From the NCBI GenBank assembly GCA_034111025.1, contig JAWUYB010000049.1, positions 1 through 26,774 of the forward strand: 26,774 bases of DNA, read 5' to 3'. The DNA comes from CAJXJP01 sp034111025 (GTDB taxonomy: Bacteria; Patescibacteriota; Gracilibacteria; BD1-5; UBA6164). Under the pieces are notes generated by a model. It saw nothing but the letters and a program-made list of their open reading frames with translations, was not told where the DNA came from and ran no database searches. Every line of letters begins with the position of its first letter. Within the stretch, counting starts at the first letter, position 1. Below, piece by piece: positions 1 to 8,003 of this stretch. A program made the position numbers and the translations under genes.

Positions 1-504
1 AGGAGTTTGAACATCTAAGAAATCTCTCTCAGTAAACCAATTTCTTGTATGATTTAAAAATTTAGATCTAAATTTTACATTATCTAAAGCTTTTTTTCTT
101 CTTAGATCAATATATCTATGTTTATATCTGATTTCTTCATTCGCTAATTCACCATGATCATCTAAATCAAATGGTGGAGTTTTTGATTTAGAAAGTAATT
201 CAACCTTTGTAGTTATTATTTCAATTTCACCAGTAAGCATATTAGGATTAGCTTGTCCTTCTGGTCTCGTTCTCACTGTACCAGTTATTTTGATAACATA
301 TTCACTTCTAAATGTATTAGCTAATTCGTGAGCTTCTTCATTATCTTCTGGATCAAATACAACTTGAGTTAATCCATACCTATCACGCATATCGATAAAA
401 ATTATCCCTCCATGATCTCTTCTATTTGAAACCCAAGCTGAAAGAGTTACTTCTTCACCAATATTTTTACTTGATAGTTCATTACATGTATGTGTTCTTA
501 ACAT
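1..504 (-). CDS. aspS: Aspartyl-tRNA synthetase, N-terminal 168 residues (3' end outside window)
   Basis: Charges tRNA-Asp with aspartate in the cytoplasm. Read on the minus strand from ATG at 504, the frame stays open to the window edge. The first ~110 residues form the OB-fold anticodon-binding domain, with the family pattern NRRDHGGIIFIDMRDRYGL followed by TQVVFDPE. The tail YKHRYIDLRRKKALDNVKF leads into the class II catalytic core, which lies beyond the window. All glycines seen here are GGN, none TGA. The gene sits behind a T-box leader and promoter (separate entries) and diverges from the polyphosphate kinase. It could be the nondiscriminating AspRS type, which this fragment does not resolve; identity as AspRS rather than AsnRS rests on the RRDHGG/IDLRD pattern. 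Confidence 0.95.
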   Translation of the reverse strand, partial: MLRTHTCNELSSKNIGEEVTLSAWVSNRRDHGGIIFIDMRDRYGLTQVVFDPEDNEEAHELANTFRSEYVIKITGTVRTRPEGQANPNMLTGEIEIITTKVELLSKSKTPPFDLDDHGELANEEIRYKHRYIDLRRKKALDNVKFRSKFLNHTRNWFTERDFLDVQTP

Positions 505-531
505 AACAATATTTTTTAAATGATAATAATT

Positions 532-575
532 AAAAAGCACAAAAATATTCTCATATATATAAGAGTATTTTTGTA
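532..575 (-). terminator. T-box terminator hairpin upstream of aspS
   Basis: A long hairpin (stem based on ACAAAAATA / TATTTTTGT with a TATATATA loop) is followed on the minus strand by CTTTTTA. It lies just 3' of the antiterminator and before the aspS start, as expected for a transcriptional T-box. Confidence 0.7.
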
Positions 576-724
576 CTTTCGGTTCAAAATTAATTTGAAA
601 GGTGCCACCTAAAGTGTTTCTTTATTTTATTTTTTTTCGAAGTATCTCAATCTTCGCGAGGTTCTAATTAGATATTTATCCTTTCTTCCCCGAAGCTTAC
701 AGTTGTTTGCTGTTCAATTGCTTT
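532..724 (-). promoter_or_regulatory. T-box riboswitch leader of aspS
   Basis: Between the promoter and aspS start the minus strand carries a T-box antiterminator at 576-614. Helix A1 is CTTTAGG pairing with CCGAAAG, the seven-base bulge is TGGCACC (plus positions 601-607), and helix A2 is TTCAAA pairing with TTTGAA. The fourth bulge base C would pair with a G discriminator, as in tRNA-Asp, matching the downstream gene. A terminator hairpin follows at 532-575. Upstream, 615-724 holds short complementary blocks (CTTCG and CGAAG) that could form a small Stem I; I could not assign the specifier codon. By T-box knowledge, uncharged tRNA-Asp would favour antitermination. Confidence 0.75.
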
Positions 725-730
725 GAAATT

Positions 731-757
731 ATTATAGTTGTATTTTAAAAAATGCAA
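731..757 (-). promoter_or_regulatory. Likely aspS promoter
   Basis: On the minus strand TTGCAT (752-757) and a perfect TATAAT (731-736) are separated by 15 bases. Transcription would start near 724, giving a leader of about 220 nt that contains the whole T-box. Confidence 0.5.
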
Positions 758-860
758 GATTATTTTTATATATTATAGCTATCTATTCTCTATATTTTAC
801 AAGATAAATATTTAATGTTTTATATTAAATTCAAAACTAAAACTTTTTTAGTACTTTTTT

Positions 861-889
861 TTGACTCAGTGAAAAAAATAGAGTATCGT
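861..889 (+). promoter_or_regulatory. Possible promoter for the polyphosphate kinase gene
   Basis: TTGACT (861-866), a 17-base spacer, then TATCGT (884-889). The -35 box is strong and the -10 box weak. It would give a leader of roughly 70 nt. Confidence 0.4.
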
Positions 890-967
890 ATATAAGTAAG
901 AAACAAAACAACTCCAAAATTGAGTTGTAAAAAACAAAAACAAAATTACTTTTTAATATAAGTTAAA

Positions 968-2134
968 ATGCCAGCTATCTTTTACGAAATTTTTAACAAA
1001 CAAATAATTCTAAATACAAATACTATTATTGATTTAGAAAAAGCTTTACACAAATTATTCGAACAACTTCAAGAAGATAAAGATGATGATAATTTGAAAG
1101 TTTTAAGAAACAGACTTGAAAGTTTACTTGAAGATAAATCAAGACATGCAAATAAAAAAGCTAGAAAAAGCTTTAGACCCCTTTATGCTATTTTAGAAGA
1201 AATCGAAGATTACTTAGAACACTCTGATGAAAAAAGAAGAGAAAAACAAGTATTAGTAGATGTAGTAAAAAAAGTAGAAGATAGATATATTGCATGTAAA
1301 AATATCACACCTGAAAAAAGAGATAAATATACAGAAGCTTGTATTAAAAAATCAACAATTGAATATGAAAAAGAATTAATCAAACTTCAAGTTGAATTAT
1401 TAAAACTTCAAAAACATATCAAAGAAAATAATGAAAAAGTATTAATTATTTTCGAAGGAAGAGATGCTGCTGGTAAAGGTGGAACTATTAAAAGATTTAA
1501 AGAATACTTAAATCCTAGAGGTTCTAGAATTGTAGCACTTGAAAAACCTAATGATGTTGAAAAAACTCAATGGTATTTCCAAAGATATATCAATCACTTA
1601 CCAGCCGGAGGAGAGATGACTTTCTTTGATAGATCTTGGTATAATAGAGGTGGTGTAGAACCAGTAATGGGTTTTGTAAATAGAGATAATTATAATAAAT
1701 TTTTACAAGATGTACCAAATTTTGAAAAAATGCTTACTGATTCTGGGATGAAAATTATTAAATTTTACTTTTCAGTATGTAAATCTGAACAAGCAAAAAG
1801 ATTCGAATCTAGAGTATCTAATCCATTAAAACAATTTAAATTATCACCTATTGATCAATTTTCACAACAATTATGGGGAAAATATACTTTAGCTGAATAT
1901 CATAATTTTAAAAATACTCATTCTGAACACGCTCCATGGACTATTATCAACTCTGATAACAAGAAAAAAGCCAGAATTAATGCAATTAAACATGTATTAA
2001 ACCAATTTGATTATGCTGAAAAAATCGACTCTAAAGAATTAAAAGTTGATGATGATATTGTTTCAACGGGAAAAGATAAATATAAAGCACTTAAAAAAGA
2101 AATTGATGTAGATCAAGATCTATTCACACATTAA
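968..2134 (+). CDS. ppk2: Polyphosphate kinase 2 family protein
   Basis: PPK2 enzymes transfer phosphate between polyphosphate and nucleotides in the cytoplasm. The 388-residue protein has a charged, helical N-terminal extension of about 150 residues, then the P-loop kinase core. Walker A is GRDAAGKGG (residues 164-172) and the Walker B-type motif is FFDRSWYNRGGVEP. The lid and C-terminal motifs SNPLKQFKLSPID and APWTIINSDNKKKARINAI are also typical. Classic PPK2 class I proteins are about 230-300 residues, so the N-terminal extension is the unusual part. No TGA glycine codons occur. It stands alone, diverging from aspS and ending in a strong terminator shared with convergent lexA. Whether it makes ATP/GTP or polyphosphate cannot be told from sequence alone. 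Confidence 0.92.
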   Translation: MPAIFYEIFNKQIILNTNTIIDLEKALHKLFEQLQEDKDDDNLKVLRNRLESLLEDKSRHANKKARKSFRPLYAILEEIEDYLEHSDEKRREKQVLVDVVKKVEDRYIACKNITPEKRDKYTEACIKKSTIEYEKELIKLQVELLKLQKHIKENNEKVLIIFEGRDAAGKGGTIKRFKEYLNPRGSRIVALEKPNDVEKTQWYFQRYINHLPAGGEMTFFDRSWYNRGGVEPVMGFVNRDNYNKFLQDVPNFEKMLTDSGMKIIKFYFSVCKSEQAKRFESRVSNPLKQFKLSPIDQFSQQLWGKYTLAEYHNFKNTHSEHAPWTIINSDNKKKARINAIKHVLNQFDYAEKIDSKELKVDDDIVSTGKDKYKALKKEIDVDQDLFTH

Positions 2135-2140
2135 TAATAA

Positions 2141-2171
2141 AAAAAACCAACAAATATTTGTTGGTTTTTTT
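2141..2171. terminator. Bidirectional terminator between ppk2 and lexA
   Basis: A near-perfect stem AACCAACAAA / TTTGTTGGTT is flanked by A and T runs, so it can terminate both convergent genes. Confidence 0.85.
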
Positions 2172-2181
2172 GTACTTAAAA

Positions 2182-2811
2182 TTAGAAATTGAATACGTCA
2201 ACAACTTTACCATTTACAAGTACATTATCATCTTCTGATAAAATAATTGGTTTATGATAATCATCATTTGATTCAGGAAGAAGATATAAAGCACTTCCTT
2301 CTTGTTTATATTTTTTAATAGTTGCAGAATTATTTACAACAAATAAAAATGCATCATTATTATTCAATGAAGTTGCATCTTTTTTTATAAGAATATAACT
2401 TCAATTTTCTATATTTTTTCAATTTACTTCATATTTATTCATAGATGTTCATTCTACTTTTAACACAAAGTAATTCTTTTCATCTCATGAAATAATATTT
2501 TTTGAAATTGGTAATACTCCATAATCATTCTCTTCAGCATTAGCAAGTGGTGTTCCTGCATTTGCATAACCTAAAATTGGTATATTGAGTGTTGTTTGAA
2601 AACCTATAGAATTCCCTAATTTAATAGAACGAAAACCATAACCTCTCGTAATAAAACCTTTTTTTTCTAAAGCTTCTAAATATTGAGTTACCCCTCTCTT
2701 AGACTTTTGTCTTAATATTTCTTTTAGTTCTTCAATCGTTGGAGATTTTCAATATTTTGAAATAAATTCAGTGATTGAATCAAGCACATTTTGTTGTTTT
2801 TCTGTAAGCAT
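2182..2811 (-). CDS. lexA: LexA-type SOS repressor / self-cleaving peptidase
   Basis: LexA represses DNA-damage genes and is inactivated by RecA-stimulated self-cleavage. The 209-residue frame runs from ATG at 2811 through five TGA glycines. Residues 1-65 form the winged-helix domain (start KQQNVLDSI, then SPTIEELK and YLEALEKKGFI). The cleavage site is A85-G86 in GYANAGTPLA. The S24-type peptidase domain has Ser123 in VEGTSMN and Lys166 in ATIKKYK, the expected Ser/Lys pair. The C-terminus (LLPESNDDYHKPIIL) matches the family. Length is normal for LexA (about 200). A palindrome overlapping its own promoter suggests autoregulation. A general S24 phage-type repressor is less likely because the N-terminal domain is LexA-like. 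Confidence 0.9.
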
Positions 2812-2826
2812 AATTGTAAAATTATT

Positions 2827-2870
2827 ATATACTGTATATAACTAGTATATATATATTTAGTATTAGTCAA
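2827..2870 (-). promoter_or_regulatory. Likely lexA promoter and self-operator
   Basis: An inverted repeat ATATACT-N10-AGTATAT lies at 2827-2850. On the minus strand it overlaps the -10 region (TATACT, 2844-2849) of a promoter whose -35 is TTGACT (2865-2870). A LexA box at this place would give autorepression. The half-site differs from the E. coli CTGT/ACAG form, so binding is inferred from position and symmetry. Confidence 0.5.
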
Positions 2871-2952
2871 ATATTTTATTATTATTTTTGATTTTTTATT
2901 ATACTATGCTACAAATATATGCTAGTTTTATAACTATAAAAAAAGAGTCTCA

Positions 2953-3240
2953 TATGGAAAAAGTGATGAAAATAGATTATAAATATACAGCATTATATAG
3001 GATTTAATGAGAAGACTTTGGTATTATTTCTAGGAGATCTAGAAATAAAATTTATAAAATACTTTCATATAATCTTAATAATTTAGCTCAAAACATTTAT
3101 GTCTTCCAAATGTTCCTGAATATTATAGATTATCTTTTTCTTGAGGAATATCTTCGTACCAAGCAAGTATGGATTGAACTATTACAAGATACTCATTCAA
3201 CAATGTATTAAGTAAAAATATTATGAAAATGAAAAATATT
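2953..3240 (+). pseudogene. Possible decayed ORF, identity unknown
   Basis: Between lexA and the next gene (2871-3270) no intact gene is visible. From ATG at 2953 the plus strand reads about 17 codons and hits TAA. The same frame then continues as GEDFGIISRRSRNKIYKI. A second frame, read with TGA as glycine, gives LPNVPEYYRLSFSGGISSY and continues to a TAA at about 3244. The two look like pieces of one protein separated by a stop and a frameshift, but I do not recognise a family. It could instead be noncoding AT-rich spacer. Confidence 0.25.
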
Positions 3241-3270
3241 TATTAATAAGAACGAATATTTAGTTAAATA

Positions 3271-3308
3271 AATTAAAAAAGAAGATTATAAAATCTTCTT
3301 TTTTAATT
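3271..3308. terminator. Bidirectional terminator before the 130-residue membrane protein gene
   Basis: Stem AATTAAAAAAGAAGAT / ATCTTCTTTTTTAATT with a short loop. The T-run on the minus strand serves the gene ending at 3328. Confidence 0.8.
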
Positions 3309-3327
3309 TATTCTTTATATGGAACGG

Positions 3328-3720
3328 TTAAAATCTCTTTGGCTTTTCCTCATTAAGTATTTGTTTAATATGTCCTGATATATCACTCATTTTATGCTGT
3401 ATAACACGTCTTCTGTGAATATTTTTAAACATATAGATTAAACCTTTTCTTAACTTAATCACATGTCTGACTTTTTTACCAGGGACAACTAATAATACAC
3501 CAATGATCAGTATAAAAACTCCTATAAATAATGACCCTGGGAAAATTGGTAGAATAATAGGTATCACTGAAAATAGAGCTAATAATAGCCCTATGAAAAA
3601 TCTTATATATATATGTACATTAAAATAGTCTCTTATTTTTTTATGTATTTTATATTCCATAAATACTTGTGTTTGTTTATGTATTTGTTCTCTTTTTATT
3701 ATTGTACCTATTTTTTCCAA
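3328..3720 (-). CDS. Small membrane protein of unknown function, two TM segments
   Basis: The 130-residue protein has a basic N-terminus of about 35 residues, then two closely spaced hydrophobic helices (about residues 38-60 and 65-82), and a basic C-terminal tail of about 50 residues. The helices contain PIFPGSLFIGVFILIIG and end in VVPGKKVRHVIKLRKG. The two Pro-Gly turns recall small PGPGW-type bacterial membrane proteins, but the match is loose and I do not assign it. By the positive-inside rule both termini probably face the cytoplasm. Glycines are all GGN. It is divergent from the exported-protein gene at 3854 and has its own terminator. Confidence 0.7.
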   Translation of the reverse strand: MEKIGTIIKREQIHKQTQVFMEYKIHKKIRDYFNVHIYIRFFIGLLLALFSVIPIILPIFPGSLFIGVFILIIGVLLVVPGKKVRHVIKLRKGLIYMFKNIHRRRVIQHKMSDISGHIKQILNEEKPKRF

Positions 3721-3794
3721 ATTAAAAGAAGAAAATATTAATATCTTATTTTTGTTACTCTACAATAAATTATTATATTTTTTATAGATTTATT

Positions 3795-3823
3795 TTGCAT
3801 CAATTCAAAAAGTGTATTACAAT
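3795..3823 (+). promoter_or_regulatory. Likely promoter of the 174-residue exported protein gene
   Basis: TTGCAT (3795-3800), 17-base spacer, TACAAT (3818-3823). Transcription would begin about 20-25 bases before the ATG at 3854, implying a very short leader. Confidence 0.5.
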
Positions 3824-3853
3824 TATTATATATTTAGTTAATAAGTTAAGCTG

Positions 3854-4378
3854 ATGATCAAAAAACCTAAAAAATTTCTGAAAAAAATGAAAAAAAGAAT
3901 TCAAAATCCTAAATATGGACATTTCCATATTAGAAAATCTTTAGTAATTGGATTATTATCGAGTTGTGCTATATTATTAAGTAGTACCATAAATAATAGT
4001 TATGCTGATAATAATACGAGTTTATTATTAAAAAATCATTTTCAAAAAACTACAGAAGTTGTAGAAAATACTGATAAAATGATGAATGATGTTTTACACT
4101 CTATTGAAGCTATTCAAACATTAAAAAATAAATATATTGAGATTATTGAATCTGACTTAAAAGAAAATTTAGGTAAATTATCAAAAGGTGAAATTGCGGC
4201 AAAATTATCTATTGTAAGTCAAAAAATTAAAGCTTTTTCTTATGATGAAATCATTACAAATGATAGTAAAAAAGAAAAATTTGCTCAATTATCTGCATTA
4301 AAACATGTATTATACTCTATGTATGATAACAATCATTATTCAAAAAATGTAAATTTAGATTCTCTATTAGGTGAATAA
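3854..4378 (+). CDS. Exported or membrane-anchored helical protein of unknown function
   Basis: The 174-residue protein starts with a very basic stretch (residues 1-27), followed by a hydrophobic segment at about 28-50. A possible signal-peptidase site follows NSYA (about residue 51). The rest (52-174) is charged and predicted helical, with no cysteines, no recognisable enzyme motif, and repeated Lys/Glu/Asp-rich heptad-like stretches. It could be a secreted coiled-coil protein or an anchored periplasmic helper. All glycines are GGN. It is single, with its own promoter and terminator. Confidence 0.7.
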   Translation: MIKKPKKFLKKMKKRIQNPKYGHFHIRKSLVIGLLSSCAILLSSTINNSYADNNTSLLLKNHFQKTTEVVENTDKMMNDVLHSIEAIQTLKNKYIEIIESDLKENLGKLSKGEIAAKLSIVSQKIKAFSYDEIITNDSKKEKFAQLSALKHVLYSMYDNNHYSKNVNLDSLLGE

Positions 4379-4415
4379 TTAAAAAACTATAAATAAATAT
4401 TTATAGTTTTTTAAT
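4379..4415. terminator. Terminator after the 174-residue exported protein gene
   Basis: Stem AAAAAACTATAAAT / ATTTATAGTTTTTT immediately after the stop codon. Confidence 0.85.
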
Positions 4416-4423
4416 TTAAATAT

Positions 4424-4450
4424 TTGAGTTTTTAAATATGCAATTATAAT
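4424..4450 (+). promoter_or_regulatory. Possible promoter of the PhnA-like gene
   Basis: TTGAGT (4424-4429), 15-base spacer, perfect TATAAT (4445-4450), 26 bases before the ATG at 4476. Confidence 0.4.
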
Positions 4451-4475
4451 AATTTGTATTAATAATAATAAATAC

Positions 4476-4727
4476 ATGGCTAAAAAACAAAAAGATATGA
4501 GCTGGCTTCTTGAAAATGAAGACAAAGACTCTATTGAAGTAGTAGATTCAAATGGAAATATTTTAATAGATTGAGATACTGTTACAGCTATTAAGGATAT
4601 CAAAGTAAAAGGTTCAAATGATATTAAAAGGTGAGATAAATTTAAAAATATTAGACTTATTGACGATGTTGAGCTGATCGAATCATGAAAAATGGTGTTA
4701 AGAACTGAATTTTTCAAAAAAATATAA
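4476..4727 (+). CDS. PhnA/YjdM-like short protein
   Basis: Reading three TGAs as glycine gives 83 residues. From about residue 23 it follows the PhnA C-terminal domain closely: VVDSNGNILIDGDTVTAI, then KDIKVKG, KRGDKFKNIRLIDD and a final LRTEFFKKI. Typical PhnA proteins are about 110 residues and begin with a zinc ribbon containing two CxxC pairs. Here the N-terminus is only MAKKQKDMSWLLENEDK and there is no cysteine at all. PhnA was once tied to phosphonoacetate hydrolysis, but its real role is unclear, so no function is assigned. It is single, with its own promoter and terminator. Confidence 0.85.
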
Positions 4728-4770
4728 AGAATAAAAACAGAAAATATCATTTTTCTGTTTTTTATTCTTT
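4728..4770. terminator. Bidirectional terminator between the PhnA-like gene and the secreted repeat protein
   Basis: Stem AGAATAAAAACAGAAAA / TTTTCTGTTTTTTATTCT, placed between two convergent genes. Confidence 0.85.
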
Positions 4771-4773
4771 ATA

Positions 4774-5790
4774 TTAATATATATAATTATATATAAAATT
4801 TATCACCTCATTATTTCTTTCAAATTGAATAATTTTCCATTCTTGTGTATCTCTTTGGTGTGATGATATGTAATTGTTTATATATTTTATCATATTTAAT
4901 TCTATTGATTTAAGTTTTTCAATTTCTTGAATTAATTGCTGTTGAGAATATTTATATGCATTTACAATAATTTTTGATTTTTGTTGAGAAATATTATATT
5001 CATAATTTTGAATATTCTGATGTATACGAATAATTTGTATATTTGATAACTCATAATTTAATACTGGATCTACTTTTTTCATAAATCAGATGTGCTTTTT
5101 ACTCTTTAGTAAATAATTATACTTAATTTTATTGGTATAATAACTTCTGCGTGCTGGTGTTCCATATATATATATTCTCCCCTCTATTTCAGATTTTTTT
5201 AATGTTCTAAAATCTCAATATAATTTCAATTTTTTTCAATCGAATTTAAAGTTTTCTTTTGATTTTAAATCTCAATAGACATAAAGAGTTCCATAAATTT
5301 TAGTGTCTCGCTCTACTTTCATATTTCATTCTATTTGAGAATTTCAATAAAGAATAAAATCAGAACCTCATTCAAAATTTCATCATACACTTATACCTGA
5401 AGTGATAGTTGATTTTCAATTCAGTATAAGGTCTTCTTGAGTTACTATTTTATTTGCTACTAATTGATTTCAAGTGTAAATATTTTTTGCTGATATTTCT
5501 TTATAAATAACCAACTTATTCCCTGCATGAATATCTCATGAAGCGTTAATATTTCATAGTACTTTTACATCATCTCAAAAAATTACATTTCCTTTGACTT
5601 CTAAATCATAAGGAATTGTAGTATATGATTGAAAAGTAATATCTCAGTCTACTATAATTTTTTTTCCAATTACTTTCATAGTAGTTTTCTTTTCTATTTT
5701 TTCATTTTCCACTGTCACATTTGCATAAGTATTTTGAAACATGAATATGAACAAAAGAAAAAATATAGTGAATAACTTATTTTTTTTCAT
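4774..5790 (-). CDS. Secreted beta-repeat (polymer-forming/bactofilin-like) protein
   Basis: Reading about 17 TGAs as glycine joins three apparent fragments into one 338-residue protein. Residues 1-23 are a clear signal peptide (MKKNKLFTIFF... to TYA). About 45-215 show a short-period pattern of hydrophobic strand plus Gly/Asn turn, as in LEVKGNVIFGDDVKVLGNI, GNINASGDIHAGNKL and IYGTLYVYGDLKSKENF. This is what right-handed beta-helix and bactofilin-type proteins look like. About 235-338 is charged and helical. An upstream ATG would add a second hydrophobic stretch and is less likely than the start at 5790. Bactofilins are normally cytoplasmic, so the signal peptide suggests a cell-surface relative. 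It follows the YgjV-like gene on the same strand with a 99-base gap. Confidence 0.7.
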
Positions 5791-5889
5791 TATTTTTTGA
5801 TAATAAATATTTAATATTAAATATATTATAATTAAAAAATAAAAAAAAGATAGCATTCTCTGAAATAAAAAAATAAATACTCTATGAAC

Positions 5890-6519
5890 TTATTTTTTCT
5901 TTCTCATTTTTATAAAATCAACAATAGCTAAATACCTACCGTAATCATTTTTTGGTATGTGTAAGTATCTATCTTTAAACTGGTTAAGATATGCTCTTGT
6001 TCATCATTGAGCTACCATAAGCCTATAAATAGTCATGATATGTATGAATTGTAATATGCTTTCATTAATAACACCTCCTATTGAAAAGTTCACATAATGG
6101 AAACTAAACCAAAATGCAGAACATGATAATAAAACAAGTCTTAATTTAATTTTTTCTAAAAAGAAAAATCAATATGTTCCTAAGCATGATGCTAAAATTG
6201 GAAAAATTGAATATATATCTTTATATGTATACATTCATAATATCAATGTAATAAATAATACTCAATAAAATATATGTGTATTTTTTTTGTATTTTATACT
6301 CATTAATAATCTCAGTGTTCATACTAAAACCATACCTAATCAAGCATATATTCACATGTAATAAAAATGTACTGCCCAAAATAAATGCGCTACAATAAGG
6401 ATAACTATAATATTTTTATCATTTTTTTGTAAAAATGCTCAAATAACTGTAATCATACCTAAAATTCAAAACACTTGTCCTATTGGGTTCATCCAAAATA
6501 TCTCTAAGATTTCATTCAT
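5890..6519 (-). CDS. YgjV-family inner membrane protein
   Basis: The 209-residue polytopic protein has about six hydrophobic segments. Its start resembles the YgjV (Imp-YgjV) family: QVFGILGMITVIGAFLQKND, then IVILIVAHLFWAVHFYYMG and GMVLVGTLRLLMS. In that family a helix, a short loop with K/D and a second helix containing N/HxxWAxHF are characteristic. Ten or so glycines are TGA. The C-terminal ~25 residues are basic and likely cytoplasmic. The family's function is unknown. It may be cotranscribed with the secreted repeat protein downstream. Confidence 0.7.
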
Positions 6520-6655
6520 TATTTTTTTATATTGTTTGTTTTCGCCTAAGTAAGTATCTAATTAAAACACATTTAAATACTTATGTCAATTAATAGGCTT
6601 TATTAATTGTCACTTTTCCTCTTATAATACGTTACAAACAATATATATTTCAATA

Positions 6656-7240
6656 ATTATAAATAAATGAATCTCTCTTTTATTACTAAGTTTTTCTATA
6701 GTGATATTCTATATCCCTAATCAAACATTTGCTTGTTCTTGTATGATGCCTGAATCACCTCAAGAAGAACTCAAAAAAGCAAGTTATGTATTCATTGCAT
6801 CGGTGGAAGATATATATCAAAAAACATTTATAGAGGAAATATTTGAATGAGAAACTTATTCACATACTAAAAATCAAGTGAGCTTTAGAAATATAACAGA
6901 TATAAAATGAACATATAATCATAATAATATTATTTGGACCTCTGAAAGTTCTGCTTCTTGTGGGGTAAATTTTCAAAAATGAAAAACATATATTGTTTAT
7001 GCTTATGAAAATGGAAAAAAAGAAATATGAGTCTCATTATGTTCTAGAACAAATCTCACTGAAAATGCGGATGAAGATTTAGAAGCATTTAAAGATATTA
7101 TCAACAAAGATACAAATACTGAATTAATAGTCCCTGATCCTAAACAAAAAATAGATATTTTATCAGTAATCTATACATTATTTTGAGTATTATTATCTGT
7201 AGTTCTCATTTATAAGTTATGAAAAACAAAAAACACTTAA
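6656..7240 (+). CDS. Membrane-anchored secreted protein with N-terminal CSC motif (TIMP/NTR-like); start uncertain
   Basis: With TGA as glycine the frame gives a hydrophobic leader (SLLLLSFSIVIFYIPNQTFA), then CSCMMPESPQEELKKASYVF, and FIASVED. A mature N-terminus beginning Cys-X-Cys followed by P(x)5E...A..VF is typical of bacterial TIMP/netrin-module-like proteins. A third cysteine lies in SESSASCGVNF and a fourth in SLCSRTN. A C-terminal transmembrane helix (ILSVIYTLFGVLLSVVLIY) precedes a short basic tail. The frame has no ATG, GTG or TTG before the leader. The coordinate given uses ATT at 6656 as an arbitrary start. An ATG at 6667 lies in another frame and stops after 17 codons, so a frameshift or sequencing error near the start is possible. 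Confidence 0.65.
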
Positions 7241-7256
7241 ATTTAAGTGTTTTTTA
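7228..7256. terminator. Bidirectional terminator, overlapping two convergent stop codons
   Basis: Stem AAACACTTAAA / TTTAAGTGTTT with flanking A and T runs. The stop codons of both convergent genes (7240 on plus, 7243 on minus) lie inside the hairpin. Confidence 0.85.
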
Positions 7257-8001
7257 TTTTGAAAAAATTTGGTAAAAATTTCGGAGTCTTTTTAGAATAC
7301 TCTTCCCAGTTATCTTTCTTTTTATATCTTTCTTCTTTGAGTGGAATTCAAGAAACAAACAGCAATAATCAACTAATCACTAAGAAGGAAATAAGACCAA
7401 AAATAGAATTTTGTAATGAAATAATACTCACTCATAACCAAAATACAGATTCTCATAAATAGTTTGGATGTCGAGAATATTTATATAATCATTTTGTGAA
7501 TATCTTATTTTTTTCTTGCTTTGATAAAATATATTTTTTTAGTTGTAGGTCAGATATAAATTCATATAGGAATCATACTACCATAAAAATAATTCAAATA
7601 TACGTAAACATATTACCAGATACTCCAGTTGAGAATATAACGAATAATGCCTTAGAAATAATTATTAATAATACTGCCTGTAATAAATATACTTGAAAAA
7701 AACTACGAATTTTAAAGTATTTCCATTGTTTTCTCCAAACTGCGTACCTCGAATCTTCTCAAGCTATATAAAATTTTCTTTTTCAAATATGATAGGTTAA
7801 CCTCATTCACCAAATACAAAATACAATAATAAATATTATTTCAAATGCATTGGTAGAATTTTGTTGAAAAAACAACATTAATGCAACTATCACAAATCCA
7901 GTTCACCAAAATATATCAACTATAGAATTATCCTTTATTCTTAAAGATAAAAAAAATAAAAATAAATAACACAGAGTTAATGCTCAAATTATTTCTCACA
8001 T
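7243..8001 (-). CDS. DUF1295 / steroid-5-alpha-reductase-like membrane protein
   Basis: The 252-residue protein begins ATG TGA (Met-Gly) and has about six TM helices. The DUF1295 signature is near the C-terminus: KYSRHPNYLGESVFWLG, then a hydrophobic helix, and KEERYKKKDNWEEYSKKTP followed by KFLPNFF. Earlier WKYFKIRSFFQVYLLQ also fits the family. Members are related to 3-oxo-5-alpha-steroid dehydrogenases and isoprenylcysteine methyltransferases; the substrate here is unknown. The stop of the DUF2177 gene is two bases upstream, so the two are translationally coupled. These families are often neighbours in other bacteria, in lipid-modification clusters. Confidence 0.85.
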
Positions 8002-8003
8002 CT

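Noticed and set aside
592..614. aspS leader sequence AAGGTGCCACCT as another boundary element
   Set aside because: It lacks the hairpin type, core and arms of the elements and is fully explained by the T-box antiterminator.
4379..4750. Minus-strand ORF of 123 residues
   Set aside because: It is antisense to the PhnA-like gene and runs through two terminators.
7247..7696. Two plus-strand ORFs of about 70 residues
   Set aside because: They lie opposite the DUF1295 gene, whose frame and family motifs are clear.
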